Made by a program: the position numbers and the translations under genes. Positions 33,914 through 45,514 of a stretch of DNA of 64,000 bases are shown here, in pieces. Location of the stretch: the NCBI GenBank assembly GCA_033065855.1, contig JAVXUO010000843.1, positions 62,001 through 126,000 on the forward strand, written 5' to 3'. Below the pieces are notes generated by a model. That model saw nothing but the letters and a program-made list of their open reading frames with translations, did no database searches and was not told the DNA's origin. Positions within the stretch are counted from its first letter, which is position 1, and each line of letters starts with the position of its first letter. The stretch is from Escallonia rubra. Lineage: Eukaryota > Streptophyta > Magnoliopsida > Escalloniales > Escalloniaceae.

Positions 33914-36900
33914 CTATGGTGGTCGCTGCACTGCCACATCCGCACGAGGTCGCAAAATAGCCTGGCCACCTGGAACCTGCCAGTCCATGACTACTGGGAT
34001 ACACCCTCTCCCAGCGGCACGAGCTAATCTTCGAGCTTCAGCTAGACCGTGTCGATCCGCCACACTCAAGGAGCAGTATTGAGTGTCATCCAACCTATAA
34101 TACAAATCAAAAAGGGCTGGGGAACTTGTTGTGGTCAGATCATCCTTCCCTGACAACTGCAAAAACAAGGAAGCATCATGAGTAAATAGCTTGAGATTAA
34201 CGAAATTATGACTCAAAGCCCAGTAGACAGTATAAGCTAGAGCAAGCACAGATGCCACTGATCTATCCGTGCAACATAACGCCCGCGCAAAGGATCCGAC
34301 GTAATGGCCATTCGCATCCACTGCTTCCATACCTATACCCACACACAATTTCTGAGGCACCCAAACCATACTAAAGTGTAACATGATAGCAGTGCTCGCC
34401 ACCTCGGGAAACCCCCGAGAGAAGAGAGTAATAGTTCTGCGTGACCCCCTATGTGGTTGCATTGTTTGGACAGTGGATCCTACCCCCTTGTGCTGCCGTT
34501 CCAGGTTCTGTTGGCATATAGACCAGGCAGCAGAATTGGACCGCATCATGCGATTAGTATGCGTAATAACATTGCTCGGATTAAAACTGGAAGAATGGAA
34601 CACCATTTGATTGCGCGCTAACCAGATGGCCCAAAGAGTCCAAGCCAGAATCTGGAAGGCCTGACCCCTGTGGTCGTTATCATTGAAGGGAGTAGAAAGC
34701 CATTGGACTAGCCAGTCTGATAGGGATGACTCTCGGTTGTTGAACCTGAGCCCGAGGTATCCTCCAAACCATACAGGCCTCACTACCTCACAAAAGAGGA
34801 ATAAATGCGAGGCAGTCTCCTCCGAGCGCCTACATAATGGACATTCATTGGTAGTGCCACTACCCCTGTGGCGTAACCCAACTCTTGTTGGAAGGCGGTC
34901 CCATAAACATAACCATAGGAAAAGTAGAAGCTTGTGAGGGAGCCTAATTTTCCACAATCGTCGCCACACTTTCAGCGGTAGGTTAGGATAGGTGATTGCC
35001 CTGCACCCTTCCGATGCCAAGAGCCGATAACCCGAGTTAACTGTGTATTCACCATGAGCCAAGGTTGCCCAATACCATTGTTCTGGATACCCATATTGTG
35101 AGAAATATAAGCTCCGAATGGCTTGCACCACAGATTCAGGTAGATGAGCCGCCGGTTTCTTGTGTAGCCATCCCTGTTGAGGATCTATAACATCTGCGAT
35201 TGTCCATTGGTGTGTCTGACCAGAGCGGAGCGGCGCAAGTGACTGGGACGAATATCCAGGTATCCAGTTGACCTCCCAAAAACTAAAAGTGGAAGACCTG
35301 GCGACTTGACGCCAGAGTCCCTTTAAGAGTAGGTCCCGCCCAAATAGCAAGCCTTTCCAGCTATACGAGCTACTGCTGTCCGGTTTGGAATGTAAAAAAT
35401 TTGCCCGTTGACAGTATTTGCCTAAGAGCACCTGGCTGAGCAGACTTTCTGGATTCCAAAGAATGCGGGCCCCTACTTTAGCAAGGAGAGCCTGGTTCAT
35501 CCACTGGATATTGCACAGGCCTAAACCGCCTTGGTATAAGGGTTGGCACAGATGTTTCCAGCCGATCCAGTGAAGGTGTCTTGCGGAGGTGGTTCCAGAC
35601 CAGAAGAAATTAGCAAGCATAGAGTGAATGGCCTGACAAAAGTACCCCGGTAAGCGAATGACTGACATATAATGACTAAGCATAGGCCAGACTACAACTT
35701 TAATTAGCGTCAACCGACCAGCCCGGCTAAGGAATAAGCCTGTCCAGCCTTGGCATTTTTGCCTGAGTCGGTCCATTATCCCTGCCAAGATGTTTTTCTT
35801 GTGATCCAACCAATCCAGGTGTATCCCCAGATATTTGCTTGATCCCACACTCAGCGGGACCTTTAGCATATGTGTTGCAAATTTGGCAAGCCTCCAAGGA
35901 GTATTCATGCTCACATTAAGGTTGGATTTGCCGTAATTAATCATTTGGCCAGACTGGTGGCAGTAGCTTGCTAAGGTATGCTGGAGGTAGCGGGTAGAGT
36001 CATAAGTGAGGTGAAAGAAGAGAAAGCTGTCATCTGCGAACAACAGGTGCGTAATGGGGGGGGACTGACGAGATATCGCAATACCTTTCAGATCATTCGT
36101 CACCACGCCCTGACATAACGCTGCAGATAGAGCCTCTGCACACATAAGAAAGAGGAAGGGGGATAGCGGGTCTCCTTGACGGAGTCCTGACCTGGCCTTG
36201 AATAAGGGACCTGGCCTGCCGTTCACCATTACTGAATATGCAACAGTTGAAACACACTGCATTATCAGCGTAACCCATTTTGAGGAAAACCCAATCGAGG
36301 TTAGGACCTGTTCTAAAAATTCCCATCGAATTTGATCATAGGCTTTACTCATGTCTAACTTCAATGCTGCTACCGGGTTCCGTCCGGCCATCTGGTGCCT
36401 AGTAAAGTGTACTAACTCTTGAGCAAGTAGGATGTTATCCTGAATATGTCTACCTGGAACAAAGCCATTTTGGAACGGAGATATGAGAGAGCCCATAACC
36501 GGCCGGAGCCGGTTAACAAGGATCGTCGCGATCACTTTGTAAAGGACGTTACACAAGCTGATGGGCCTGAAGTCCGTGACCGACTCTGGGTGGGATTTCT
36601 TTGGAATCGGGACAATAAAGGTCTTATTGATTTCTTTCAGCATCTTACCTGAGCGGAGAATCGACAGTACGGCCGAAGTGATTGATGGACCCAGAAGATG
36701 CCAGTAGTGTTGAAAGAATAGCGCCGGCATACCATCCGGGCCAGGAGCCTTAGTCCCCCCTATTTGCTTCATGGCTACCTCCACCTCAGACCCACAGAAG
36801 GGTTGATCAAGTTCTCTTAATTGTGTAGGAGTGAGTCGACATCCCAGATGTCTCAAGATAGAGTAGTCTCCTAAATTACTCCCGTTGCCCTCAGATTCTG

Positions 36901-37066
36901 AGCAGGAGTATAACTCTTCAAAGTAATCCTGAAAGAGATCTCGAATGTGCTGCTCATTGCAAGTCCAGGTCCCAGCGGTCGTCAGTAGGCAAGCCACATG
37001 ATTTCGTTGCCTACGAATGTGGCAAGACGAATGAAAGAATCGTGTATTACGATCCCCTAGTGGCAA
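33914..37066 (-). pseudogene. LINE ORF2, reverse transcriptase and RNase H-like part
   Basis: This frame continues the endonuclease frame after a single in-frame TGA. Reverse-transcriptase landmarks come in order: TFIVPIPKKSHPESVTDFRP and ISLCNVLYKVIA; ALKLDMSKAYDQIRWEFLE; SGLRQGDPLSPFLFLMCAEA; then HLLFADDSFLFF with the catalytic FADD. A cysteine/histidine region (CPLCRRSEETASHLFLFC) of the kind found after plant LINE reverse transcriptases follows. The C-terminal 200 residues contain HDASLFLQLSG and LAEARRLARAAG, resembling a divergent RNase H. The reading frame is otherwise open for 1050 codons. Without the upstream stop it would be one polyprotein with the endonuclease. Confidence 0.92.
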
Positions 37067-38161
37067 TCACCGTTCGCAACTCCTTTGAGCCCAATACATT
37101 TCTTCGCAAGTTAAAAGGTGATCATATTGTGCTCGTAAGTTCTGGTCCCGTCTTTGTTCCTCTTGTGTATCTACGTGTGCCTGACCGTCAGAGATGAGTC
37201 GCTGCAGGGAGTTTATCTGCTCGGATAAATTCCCAATTGTTGAGCGACTCCAGAGCTTGAGATCAATCTTGAGGGCTTTCAGCCGTTGTACCACTCGGTA
37301 CATTGGTGAACCCAAAATCCGGCCACCCCAAGCATCTCGCACCAATTGTTGGCATCCTGGGAATTGAAGCCACATAGCCTCAAACCTAAAAGGCCGCCCC
37401 CACCGTACCCCCGCTGGCTTAGTATTTAACAAAATAGGGGCGTGATCTGACCGGAAGATGGACATATTTTTGGCCTGTGCATCCGGGAATAAGGATTGCC
37501 AAGGTAAAGTGGCAAACACTCTATCAAGCACCTCATAAGTACACCCGCTGTCACGTCGATTGTTAGTCCAGGTGTACTTAGGCCCGTGAACATGCATGGG
37601 TAGTAGGCTCAGAGAGTCGAGGAAATCCTGCAGGTCCGTACATCCTGAAATATTATGGCGATGAATGCCACATTTATCCATGGGGGAAAGGACTTGGTTA
37701 AAATCGCCTACAAGCATCAGATGCCCCTTGACCGAGGCCAAAATCTCCGCTAACTGCCTCCAGACTAATCGTCGCTCCGACATGACCGGATGACCATATA
37801 GAAATCCCACGTACCATGAGGACCGGAATTCATCTGTTACTTGCATCAAAATTAGGTGCGCATTTTTAAAAATTAACGTCATTTGAAGCGAGTCATCCCA
37901 CCCTACCCATAGCCCACCGGCAGTCCCAAGAGGATCTACCCCTACCGACGAAGGAAACCCGCGTCGAATTAGCTTCTTAGATACAACTTGTACCTCGGTT
38001 TTGGTCTCCATTAGGAACACAACATTTGGCCTGGACGCTCGGAGAGTTTTCCCAAGCGCCCGAACTGTGAGGGTGTTCCCAAGCCCCCGACAGTTCCAAC
38101 TGAAAAGTTTCACTGATACCATTGGGGTTGTTGCGGGACAACCACCGAAACCACACAGCAT
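37067..38161 (-). pseudogene. LINE ORF2, APE-type endonuclease part
   Basis: The 364-codon frame starts with ATG at 38161 and ends at TGA (37067-37069). Endonuclease landmarks are FSWNCRGLGN (N-terminal catalytic Asn), FLMETKTE (Glu), LMLVGDFNQVL (Asp/Asn) and RSDHAPILL (terminal His). The frame continues without shift into LPLGDRNTRFFHS of the reverse-transcriptase part. At this position the family usually has a Trp before L-x-x-GD-x-N-T-x-F-F, so a TGG-to-TGA change is the simplest explanation. It overlaps the ORF1 end by 52 bp in another frame. Confidence 0.92.
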
Positions 38162-39741
38162 GCACTAATATCCATATCAATTGGCATATCGATATATAAC
38201 AACGGAGACAATGAAGGCGACATACCTGGCGGCAGAGGTTGCTGGCCAGTTGTTGCCCGATGTTTCTTGTGAGGAGCCTCTTCTGGATTAGTCGCTCCAG
38301 CTATACGTTTCCGGGAGCTCTCCGAAGTTGCCTGGGAGGAATGAGAAGCCTCTGACGTTCCAACTGTCACCTCAGCCTGAACCGCAGACCCAACATCTGA
38401 AGAAACAGAAATAACTGAGAGATATGATGTAGCTAACGAGTCCCCCATCTCCTCCGAGGGGTCAGTCTCCGAGTCTGAATGTTGTTCTATAGGGGCTGAG
38501 TGAACCGAGCTACCGGGAAAGCTAGGTGCGATCATATGAAAGCCTGGCGTACTCGCTGCCCGAGGCGTATCTCCCGATAGCAAGGACTCCGAGAACCGTG
38601 CTCTAGCCACCTCGGTGTGCGGCCGTGGAACAGGTGGTACTAATGTGCCATGCGTGGATCCCTGTGCGATTCCATGGCCTAAAATCTGCAGGCCTATATT
38701 GGTCGTGTCAATAGGCTGTTCACTGGCCCTTTTAATGTTGCCTTGCACATTCAGCCCATTATTTCCTTCCCTGACTTCACTGCCCATTTCGTGCAAGCCC
38801 ATGACTTTCAGCCCACTTTTCTCTCTTGTAGTCCCTTCCCTAACTTCCCTGTCCATTTCGTGTAGGCCCATTAACTGTGGCCCAAGCTGCTCTCCTTTAG
38901 TCCCTTCCCTGTCCTTAGGATTTAGGCCCATTCCATGAACCAAATTCAGCCCAATTTGCTCTGGCCCACCAAGCTGGCCCTCCCCACTTCGGCTTGTCCT
39001 TGTCTGCAGCTCTCCAGATGAGACGACGGCAGCAAGGTCCACGCCTTGAAACTACCGCGGCTCTTCCTCCAAGGCCACCTCCGGCACTTGTTGACCACCG
39101 CTTCGCCTCGCGGCCTCGGCTGTCGCCATCTGGCCTCCGGATGCATGAAACCCCGGCATGCCCACCGCTCTTTCCTGCCGCAGCCACGTGGCAACCCGGG
39201 ATAGGGCCGACTCCACCTCCGCCGTACTGTGCCGCCCACCTTCCCCAGTTCCGGCCGGCGATGTAACCGCCGGCAACCCAGCGTCCGAAGCGGATGCCCC
39301 CTCCGGCGTTCCTGTCGCCGGCTGATTGCTGCCCGCCTGCGCCGATGATGTCTCCAAAGAGGAGTCATCTGCAATAATCAAAGCCTGTAAGTTGTCGACC
39401 GATTGTTCTGTGTCCATTGTTTCCCGGCGATCATGGTAGTGAAACCTCAAATCTGGTTGTCCATCCCCTTCCACTAATTGCACATGACTTGTTCGATTAA
39501 AATTAGTATTCGGCCACGCCAACAGTTGATCGTCAAATAAAGCCCGATGGTCTTGCTGTAGTAGTTCTAAGTGCAGTGCCAGTGGCGATCGCGCGAACCC
39601 CTGATCAACCCCGTAGCTAGCCTCCTCCACAGATTTAGCGCACATATAGTTAGAATGGCCTATCATACCACAGCGGAAGCAAACCCGAAAGATTTTCTCA
39701 TAGCTAAATGGAATCCATCCCGGCCTCCGATTATTCATCAA
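38110..39741 (-). pseudogene. LINE ORF1 remnant with CCHC zinc knuckle
   Basis: The frame opens upstream of WIPFSYEKIFRVCFRCGM. It contains one C-x2-C-x4-H-x4-C knuckle (CFRCGMIGHSNYMC), as in ORF1 of plant L1-type LINEs. A TAG at 39052-39054 splits it into 229 codons and a second open stretch (39042-38110) that stays in the same frame. The second part is polar and repetitive (GLHEMDREVREG and GLHEMGSEVREG) and ends with the basic patch RKRIAGATNPEEAPHKKHRA, which may act in nucleic-acid binding or nuclear entry. The usual N-terminal RNA-binding domain is missing because of 5' truncation. Confidence 0.85.
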
Positions 39742-39760
39742 TTCAACGTATAGCTAAGTG

Positions 39761-40206
39761 AGCTTTGCTATTGAACTGCTCATATTACTGGAACAACTCA
39801 GTTATAAGCCAACCCTCATATGCTAATTCACTATATGTCATGTTAAAACTCGTTACTGTTACGTACATTTACAGCGACAAAAAGGGGGAATTAATTCCCG
39901 TTAATCTACTTCTATTCATGTGGGGAGGAAACAAACATTGTTAGACTAAGCATGGCAAATCAAGATCAATTAATCGAGAAATAGGTTCGATTGTCCATCT
40001 TTCTGAAAAGCATATCAAGGGGTGAAAATAGCCTCTCTTTGTAACGTAAAGACGTAACGTATAACACAAACATCAGCTTCTAAAATCTTTGTCAACTCGC
40101 ACAATTGCCCTAATGACTCATCTCACTCAGTTAATTAGTTGGAACAAGTATGATGAATGCAGTAGCATTTGCAGCCAATACATGAGGTATAGATGACTCT
40201 AAAATC
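39761..40206. other. Spacer between LINE and nine-exon gene
   Basis: There are about 450 bp of AT-rich sequence, which must include the 3' UTR and polyadenylation region of the gene ending at 40207. No other element is recognised. Confidence 0.4.
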
Positions 40207-43200
40207 TCACTTGTCCTTTGATTTAAGTTGCCCTCCAAGTAAGACAAGTGCCACGGACGCCATGGCTGACAAGAATGTCGATGAATAGAAAATTGCCACT
40301 AGAGCTCCTCTCAAAGACTGCATCAGAAAAAAATTCTCTCTTATTGATATACGAAACAAAAATTGAACAGAATCAGAAAGACATTCATTTCAAGCACCTG
40401 AGCAAGAAGCAAAGCATTATCATTTGCATACTGCAATGAGCTCTCTGGCGTGCTTTGGATTCCTTGACTTACTTCCCACGAAAGAATCCTGTGTTTCAAG
40501 ATTTCATGACGATTTTAGCTTAGTGATGATTTTAAACTAATTTCTTCTAGTTATCTTTCAAGTGGAAGTAGAGAAAGAGCAGTGACAGCTTAAACAGAAG
40601 TAATACCCAAAAACAAAGGCAATTGCAGCTCCTATGTAAGCTTTTTCTGGTGTTAGTTCAACCTGAAGCTCTCCGAACTGCAGTTTTGAACATATTAGAT
40701 CGAAATTTCTTATATAGTTGATATCGTTTTCCCACACAGTTCTTAACTACCTTCAGCATCCGTGCTTCCTGCTTTACTTCCTCGTTAGTTGCTTTGGGTG
40801 TTGAACTTGAAGACAAAAGCTTTCCAGTAGCAATCATGGCTTTGGCAATCTATAATGATTGAGAAAGATACAACAATTAGTTTCACCATGCATGGAAGTG
40901 GAAACAGCATTTTCATTGTAAGCTATAATTATTTACGTCCCAGTGTCTAAATGTAAGACATGGTTGAGGTAAAATTCACTTAAATAGAGGACAACTTGTC
41001 TTTATTTCTTTTAAGCAATGCATCTGTCCGCAAAAAGTTTCAGTTTTTTTTTACTAAAAAGAGAAGGGGAAGAACGCTAATGTGAAAAAGTATTCTCCCA
41101 AGGGGATGAGAAGTACAAGACAAAAACACGGGGTATGAGAAAGAGCAGAAAATCCGTATGTTTGACATCTAAGATTCCGCACAGCTATATGGCGAAACTT
41201 CTATATATAGCAGCAGATTAACTAACTTGCAGCCTTCAACTCAAATGTATGATTTGAAATTAGATATGCCAACTGGGGTACTCAAACAAATGGTACGAAA
41301 CAACAATCAAACAAATGGTAAGAAACAACAAGTGGTAATTGAAGCATTACTAATGTATTGACACGTATTACGCGTCCAAGGCCTACAAAATCACAGTTTG
41401 ACCAAGCAATCTACGGGAATAAAAAACACTTCAATTGGATCTTCAAGAAATATCAGGAACTTCGACAAATATATAGAAACGTGATGATGGTAAAGAACCG
41501 ATCGACGAATCTCTTACACGTTAGGAATAATGCGAGGAAGAATTTAAGAGTTTTTGAACTTTTAATTACATGTTAGGAAATACTTCTAAAATGAGAAGAT
41601 AAAACCCTTCTTATTGGATGATCATGACACTGCCGAAAACTTCAAATTCTTGATCAGTAGAAGAACTAAAATTTTTGAGAAAAAATTCTGTAAGTTACCT
41701 TTTGCAGTTCACCTTGACCATACTGTCCCATGGACTGGAACCTCCTACCAGCAGATACCAAGCGCTTGCCAAAGGCTAAACCAGCCAGAAGATTGGAAGT
41801 CAACATAAAAAGAAACTCTTACAAGATATTGGGAAGCACACCACAAATCAAAGGCTTGCCTGATTTATGATCGTCTCTCAAAGAGCCAAACAACAAAGGA
41901 AGCATGCTCACCAAAGTGCTAGAAGTTGATGTATCAGCTTGTTCCCATGCTCGGGCTATATTTAACAATGTTTCTCCAAGTTCTTGACCACACTGAAAAT
42001 TGCAGACTCAAAGATAACTTTCTGGCACTGTTTTAAACGGGAAAATTTTCCAGCCAGTAAAGATAAGCACCTAGCCCAACACTTGATTCTTGCCAACTGC
42101 GGAACTATATAATGCTAAATCACTGTTTGAGCATAGCAGTAACTGAATAATAACTCTAATAGCTAAGTTCTTCACCGGCTATTTTTCTGTCTGCAGCCTG
42201 CAATGGCTACATTTCAATGGCTAGCTTCTTGAACACATATTCCTAGAGGACTTTCCATATTATTGAGGTGTAGCGAGACACTTTCTTTAATCGTGTTGCA
42301 GTTCAGTCTGCAGTTTAGCTTTACCGAGAAAAGACCTAGTATGGAGTACATACTGAGATAGGACCTGGTATGGATTGGGTACTCGGGGGGCTAAGATAGC
42401 AAGGGTGGACGTAGGCAAGGGGCTGAACTGAACAAAACTGCAAGTTTCCTCTACTCTCTTTACTTTACTTCTCAAGAAATTTTTTTCGTTAGTAAAGTTT
42501 TATCAAAACTAAACAACTAAATGGAACACAACTTGAAGGACTCTCAGTCAACTGGCACAGAAATCCAACACAGACTTACAACACTGAAAGGACAACAACC
42601 TATGTAAGGATATGAATACTCATCTTCGGATTATCTTACGTATTAGGAATCTGCCTCCAGCTTGCCACTGTTATCCTTTGCCTAGAACTTGAGTTCACTT
42701 GCCATATATTGTTTACTCCTGTAATTTCTCATACCATTTTCTTAATCGTTGCATATAGATTGTAAGAATTCTGAAAAAGATCTTCTTAGCACGCACAAGC
42801 TATTAACACCCCCCCCCAGGTTTATCTTATTTAAGATTCGCACTACCTTAAATACCAATATCTTTTAAATGGCTTTTTACTCCCAGCTACACTACTTTCG
42901 GCAACAAAAATACACATGGGTGAAGAATCATCTCGTGGGGCAGACATACCCGAAATGATTGGTACGTCGAAATAAGGTTTATGCAAATTGAGGAACTCAC
43001 ATCAATCCCATGAGTGAAACCCTTCCAGCCTCCTTACAAGAAAAATAGAGGGGATTACCTTTTGTGAGACACGTTTTTTAGTAAGTAATAGGAATAACTG
43101 GAGAGGTTACAGCCAGTAAGAGCTAAAAAGCACACAAGGAAATAAGTATTGGCTTAGATGTATTAAGCTCGATATTGCTCTAACGCTCCAGGTGTTAGAC

Positions 43201-44449
43201 CCTAGATTTATAATGAAAAGACCATCGCAGCATTCTCTGCGGTGCGCTCATCTGCAAATTAAGGCTGATGCCTGATGGCTTACGGTTTGTGCTTTGAAAA
43301 TCTTTTGGGACATCAGGATGCCCCAAAAACAATGTTCATTCCCAGTTCAGATGGTTCCTACAACTGGATAGGCTTCTTGGTTGGATTGGAGCTACAAAAT
43401 TCCAAGTTAATGTCAAAGCCATTTGAGCTTTGAGCCTTTGACTGTTTGTATTCACACCTTTGGAGGCAACACAGGATGGCAAATAACATAAACCAGTAAC
43501 AATCTTTGAGAAGATACTTCAAGTTAGATATCATGAACAATTTTAAATGAATATGTACATTGACACACAGGCCACTAGCAATGCATGTTTACATTAAATA
43601 AGCAGGCCATTCAAAACATAGAATTTACACAGCAATATGAGGTAGAAATACACTAACCTCGTCGAGAACCGGTCCATTCGAAAGATCAAAAGCCGCATCG
43701 TTTAGCTTCACAATTTTCAAGCAATCATCTCAATACGTAACTCAAAAGAAAGAACAAAATTTTGCATAAACTAATCATCTCAAAGTAATTGCATAAAAGC
43801 AATCTAAATCTTACTAACATCTAGACGGAGATCGCTAGGCAACTGTGAGAAATAATCTGCCGGTAGCAAGAAACTCTCCTGCAAGACATGAAGATCAAAA
43901 TACAGTACTGAATTACGGCGCCAAAACCTTGCGCGAAAGCATCAAACCCAAGTTCAATTGGCAATGAAGAGCGAGGCGCACAAGACTTATTCATTTAACT
44001 GTGAATTGTAACTCTCTCGATGGGGGATTGTGTGGCAAAAGGCCCCCTCCCTGACGTCTTTCGAGTGGGTCAGGATAAACTGAAACAGGGTGTCTGTAAA
44101 CTTATTGTGTGCTGGACCGGGATCGACCCGTTCACATACGAAAGCGTCAGACTTGAAAATGTAGCATCAATGATTGTTTCTGAGCGGATATGTGCGTGCG
44201 CGCATTTATAGCGCTTACCTTCAATTCTTGAAGAAGGAATTGAGGGTTTGGCGGGTCCAGCGATTTGGGAGAGTCTGATTCTGCGATGGCACATGGGACT
44301 CTGGGAGACCTGAAACTGAGGGGATTTCTGAGAGAGAGGATACTTGTGCAGGAGGAGACATAGTGGGGATTTCGGGAAAAAGGTAAGGCAGGCGAGGGAG
44401 AGAGAACGGAGGTGGGAGGTTGAAGTAGCGAACCCAGAAGAGAAGCCAT
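40207..44449 (-). CDS. Nine-exon gene for a probable plastid-targeted membrane protein
   Basis: Exons in coding order are 44449-44219, 43878-43815, 43728-43658, 41992-41860, 41775-41699, 40849-40751, 40677-40607, 40488-40398 and 40317-40207. These total 948 nt, or 315 residues. All introns are GT-AG except the 84-nt intron 41776-41859, which starts with GC (CAG|GCAAGC). Every junction keeps frame. The product begins MASLLGSLLQPPTSVL with a Ser/Pro-rich, acid-poor leader of about 50 residues typical of plastid transit peptides. Helical regions follow (ECGQELGETLLNIARAWEQA; SAFGKRLVSAGRRFQSMGQY; IAKAMIATGKLL). Two hydrophobic spans lie at about 237-254 (AYIGAAIAFVFGILSW) and 281-307, and the tail is KSKDK. 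The text looks like a conserved single-copy plant protein, but I cannot name the family. An upstream in-frame ATG at 44497 is less likely to be used. A TTTAAATACC box near 44504-44515 could be its TATA element. Confidence 0.82.
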
Positions 44450-44621
44450 GGAGAGACTGTCAGCCACTGGAATATGGTTAACGTTCTGCAAGTTCATTTT
44501 TGGTATTTAAAGGCAAATCAGAAGGGAGTTTATTTTTTTTAATACCCAAAATTGCCTATTAAGAACTTATTTATTTACTTAATTTTTTGGTGCTGTAAGA
44601 ATGGTGCATGAGCATCGTTTT

Positions 44622-44735
44622 CAGTGGCGGAACCACGTGAGAACTAGGGGGGGGGGGGCGGGGGGGCTAGTGCAGCACTCCCTGAACTTCTTCTGAAAAA
44701 AAAAAAAAAAAAAATTTCACACCCCAAGTCTGCCT
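44622..44735. mobile_element. hAT-type left terminus
   Basis: CAGTGGCGGAACCACGTGAG is followed by a G-rich run and CACTCCCTGAACTTCTTCTG, features common at ends of plant hAT elements. A compatible right end, TTCCGCCACTG, lies at 50623-50633. The flanks ATCGTTTT and TTTGTGTG do not match, so the pairing is not proved. Confidence 0.5.
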
Positions 44736-45414
44736 CAGGGGCGGAGCCAGAAAGTTTAATCGGGGGGTGCCAAAAAATTATAAGAAGAAATTAATGGCTA
44801 CCGTAAAAGAATTCGCATCACTATTTGATGTGTTAAATGAAAAATAGATTACTTAATTTGACAACTAATCATACAAGTTCACTATTCATACTGATTTACT
44901 TAAATTGATAACAACAAATTACTAATTTTCTATAGAAAAATTACCTCTTATTGTCGATCTATTCTGTATTACTATTAATTGTACGAGAAAAATAATCACG
45001 AATAAGTTAAAAGAACTAACTTTGATTAATTCTGTACTACTATGGCAAGAATTTAAACTGTAACTTTGATCTTTTCTTTATAACTGTATTACTATGGCAA
45101 GAATTTAATTCTGTATTACTATGGTAAGAATTTAAAAGAATTAACTTTGATATTTTCTTTATAACTGTAACTTTAAAATTTGAAAGAATGAAGATGAACA
45201 AGTGAACGAGAAAAACAAAAAAATATGACAGCCAGTGAGACAAAAAGTCAAAGACACAATAAATAAAATAATACATTAAGGTTTTTACAATATAATGACA
45301 AGTTTTCTAAATATTTTAAACTTGATTAACCATTACATAAAATAGTTAAACACAAATTTTCAAATTTTGGGGGGTGCCATGGCCCCCCTTGGCCATGCTT
45401 TGCATCCGCCCCTG
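44736..45414. mobile_element. Small non-autonomous hAT element
   Basis: The left end CAGGGGCGGAGCCAGAAAG and the right end CATCCGCCCCTG form an inverted pair typical of plant hAT elements. The flanks share TCTGCCT, extendable to an 8-bp duplication (GTCTGCCT or TCTGCCTC depending on where the end is drawn). The 679-bp interior is AT-rich, has internal repeats of TATTACTATGGCAAGAATTT (about 45035-45135) and encodes no transposase. Confidence 0.8.
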
Positions 45415-45514
45415 TCTGCCTCTCAGTTCTCTCTCTCTCGGAGACTCCGACGACCGACTCTCACCTCTCTCTCTTTACGTTAGTCACCTAGAAGGCCAGA
45501 CTAGACGGCTGTGA

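Larger units (their letters stand above)
33737..39760 (-). mobile_element. L1-type LINE, nearly intact but 5'-truncated
   Basis: In minus orientation the order is an ORF1 remnant with zinc knuckle, then ORF2 with APE-type endonuclease, reverse transcriptase, zf-RVT-type region and RNase H-like C-terminus, then a poly(A) tail seen as T13 at 33737-33749. The ORF1 frame begins in the middle of a domain, directly before the zinc knuckle, so the 5' end is lost, which is typical of LINE insertion. No convincing target duplication was found. Only two in-frame stops (39052-39054 and 37067-37069) break the two ORFs, so insertion is probably fairly recent. It lies just beyond the 3' end of the nine-exon gene, in the same orientation. 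Confidence 0.9.

Noticed and set aside
41776-41822. GT donor at AATATCTT|GTAAGA for the nine-exon gene
   Set aside because: It would leave a 47-nt intron and break the frame into AFGKRLVSAG. The GC donor at 41859 keeps phase and gives an 84-nt intron.
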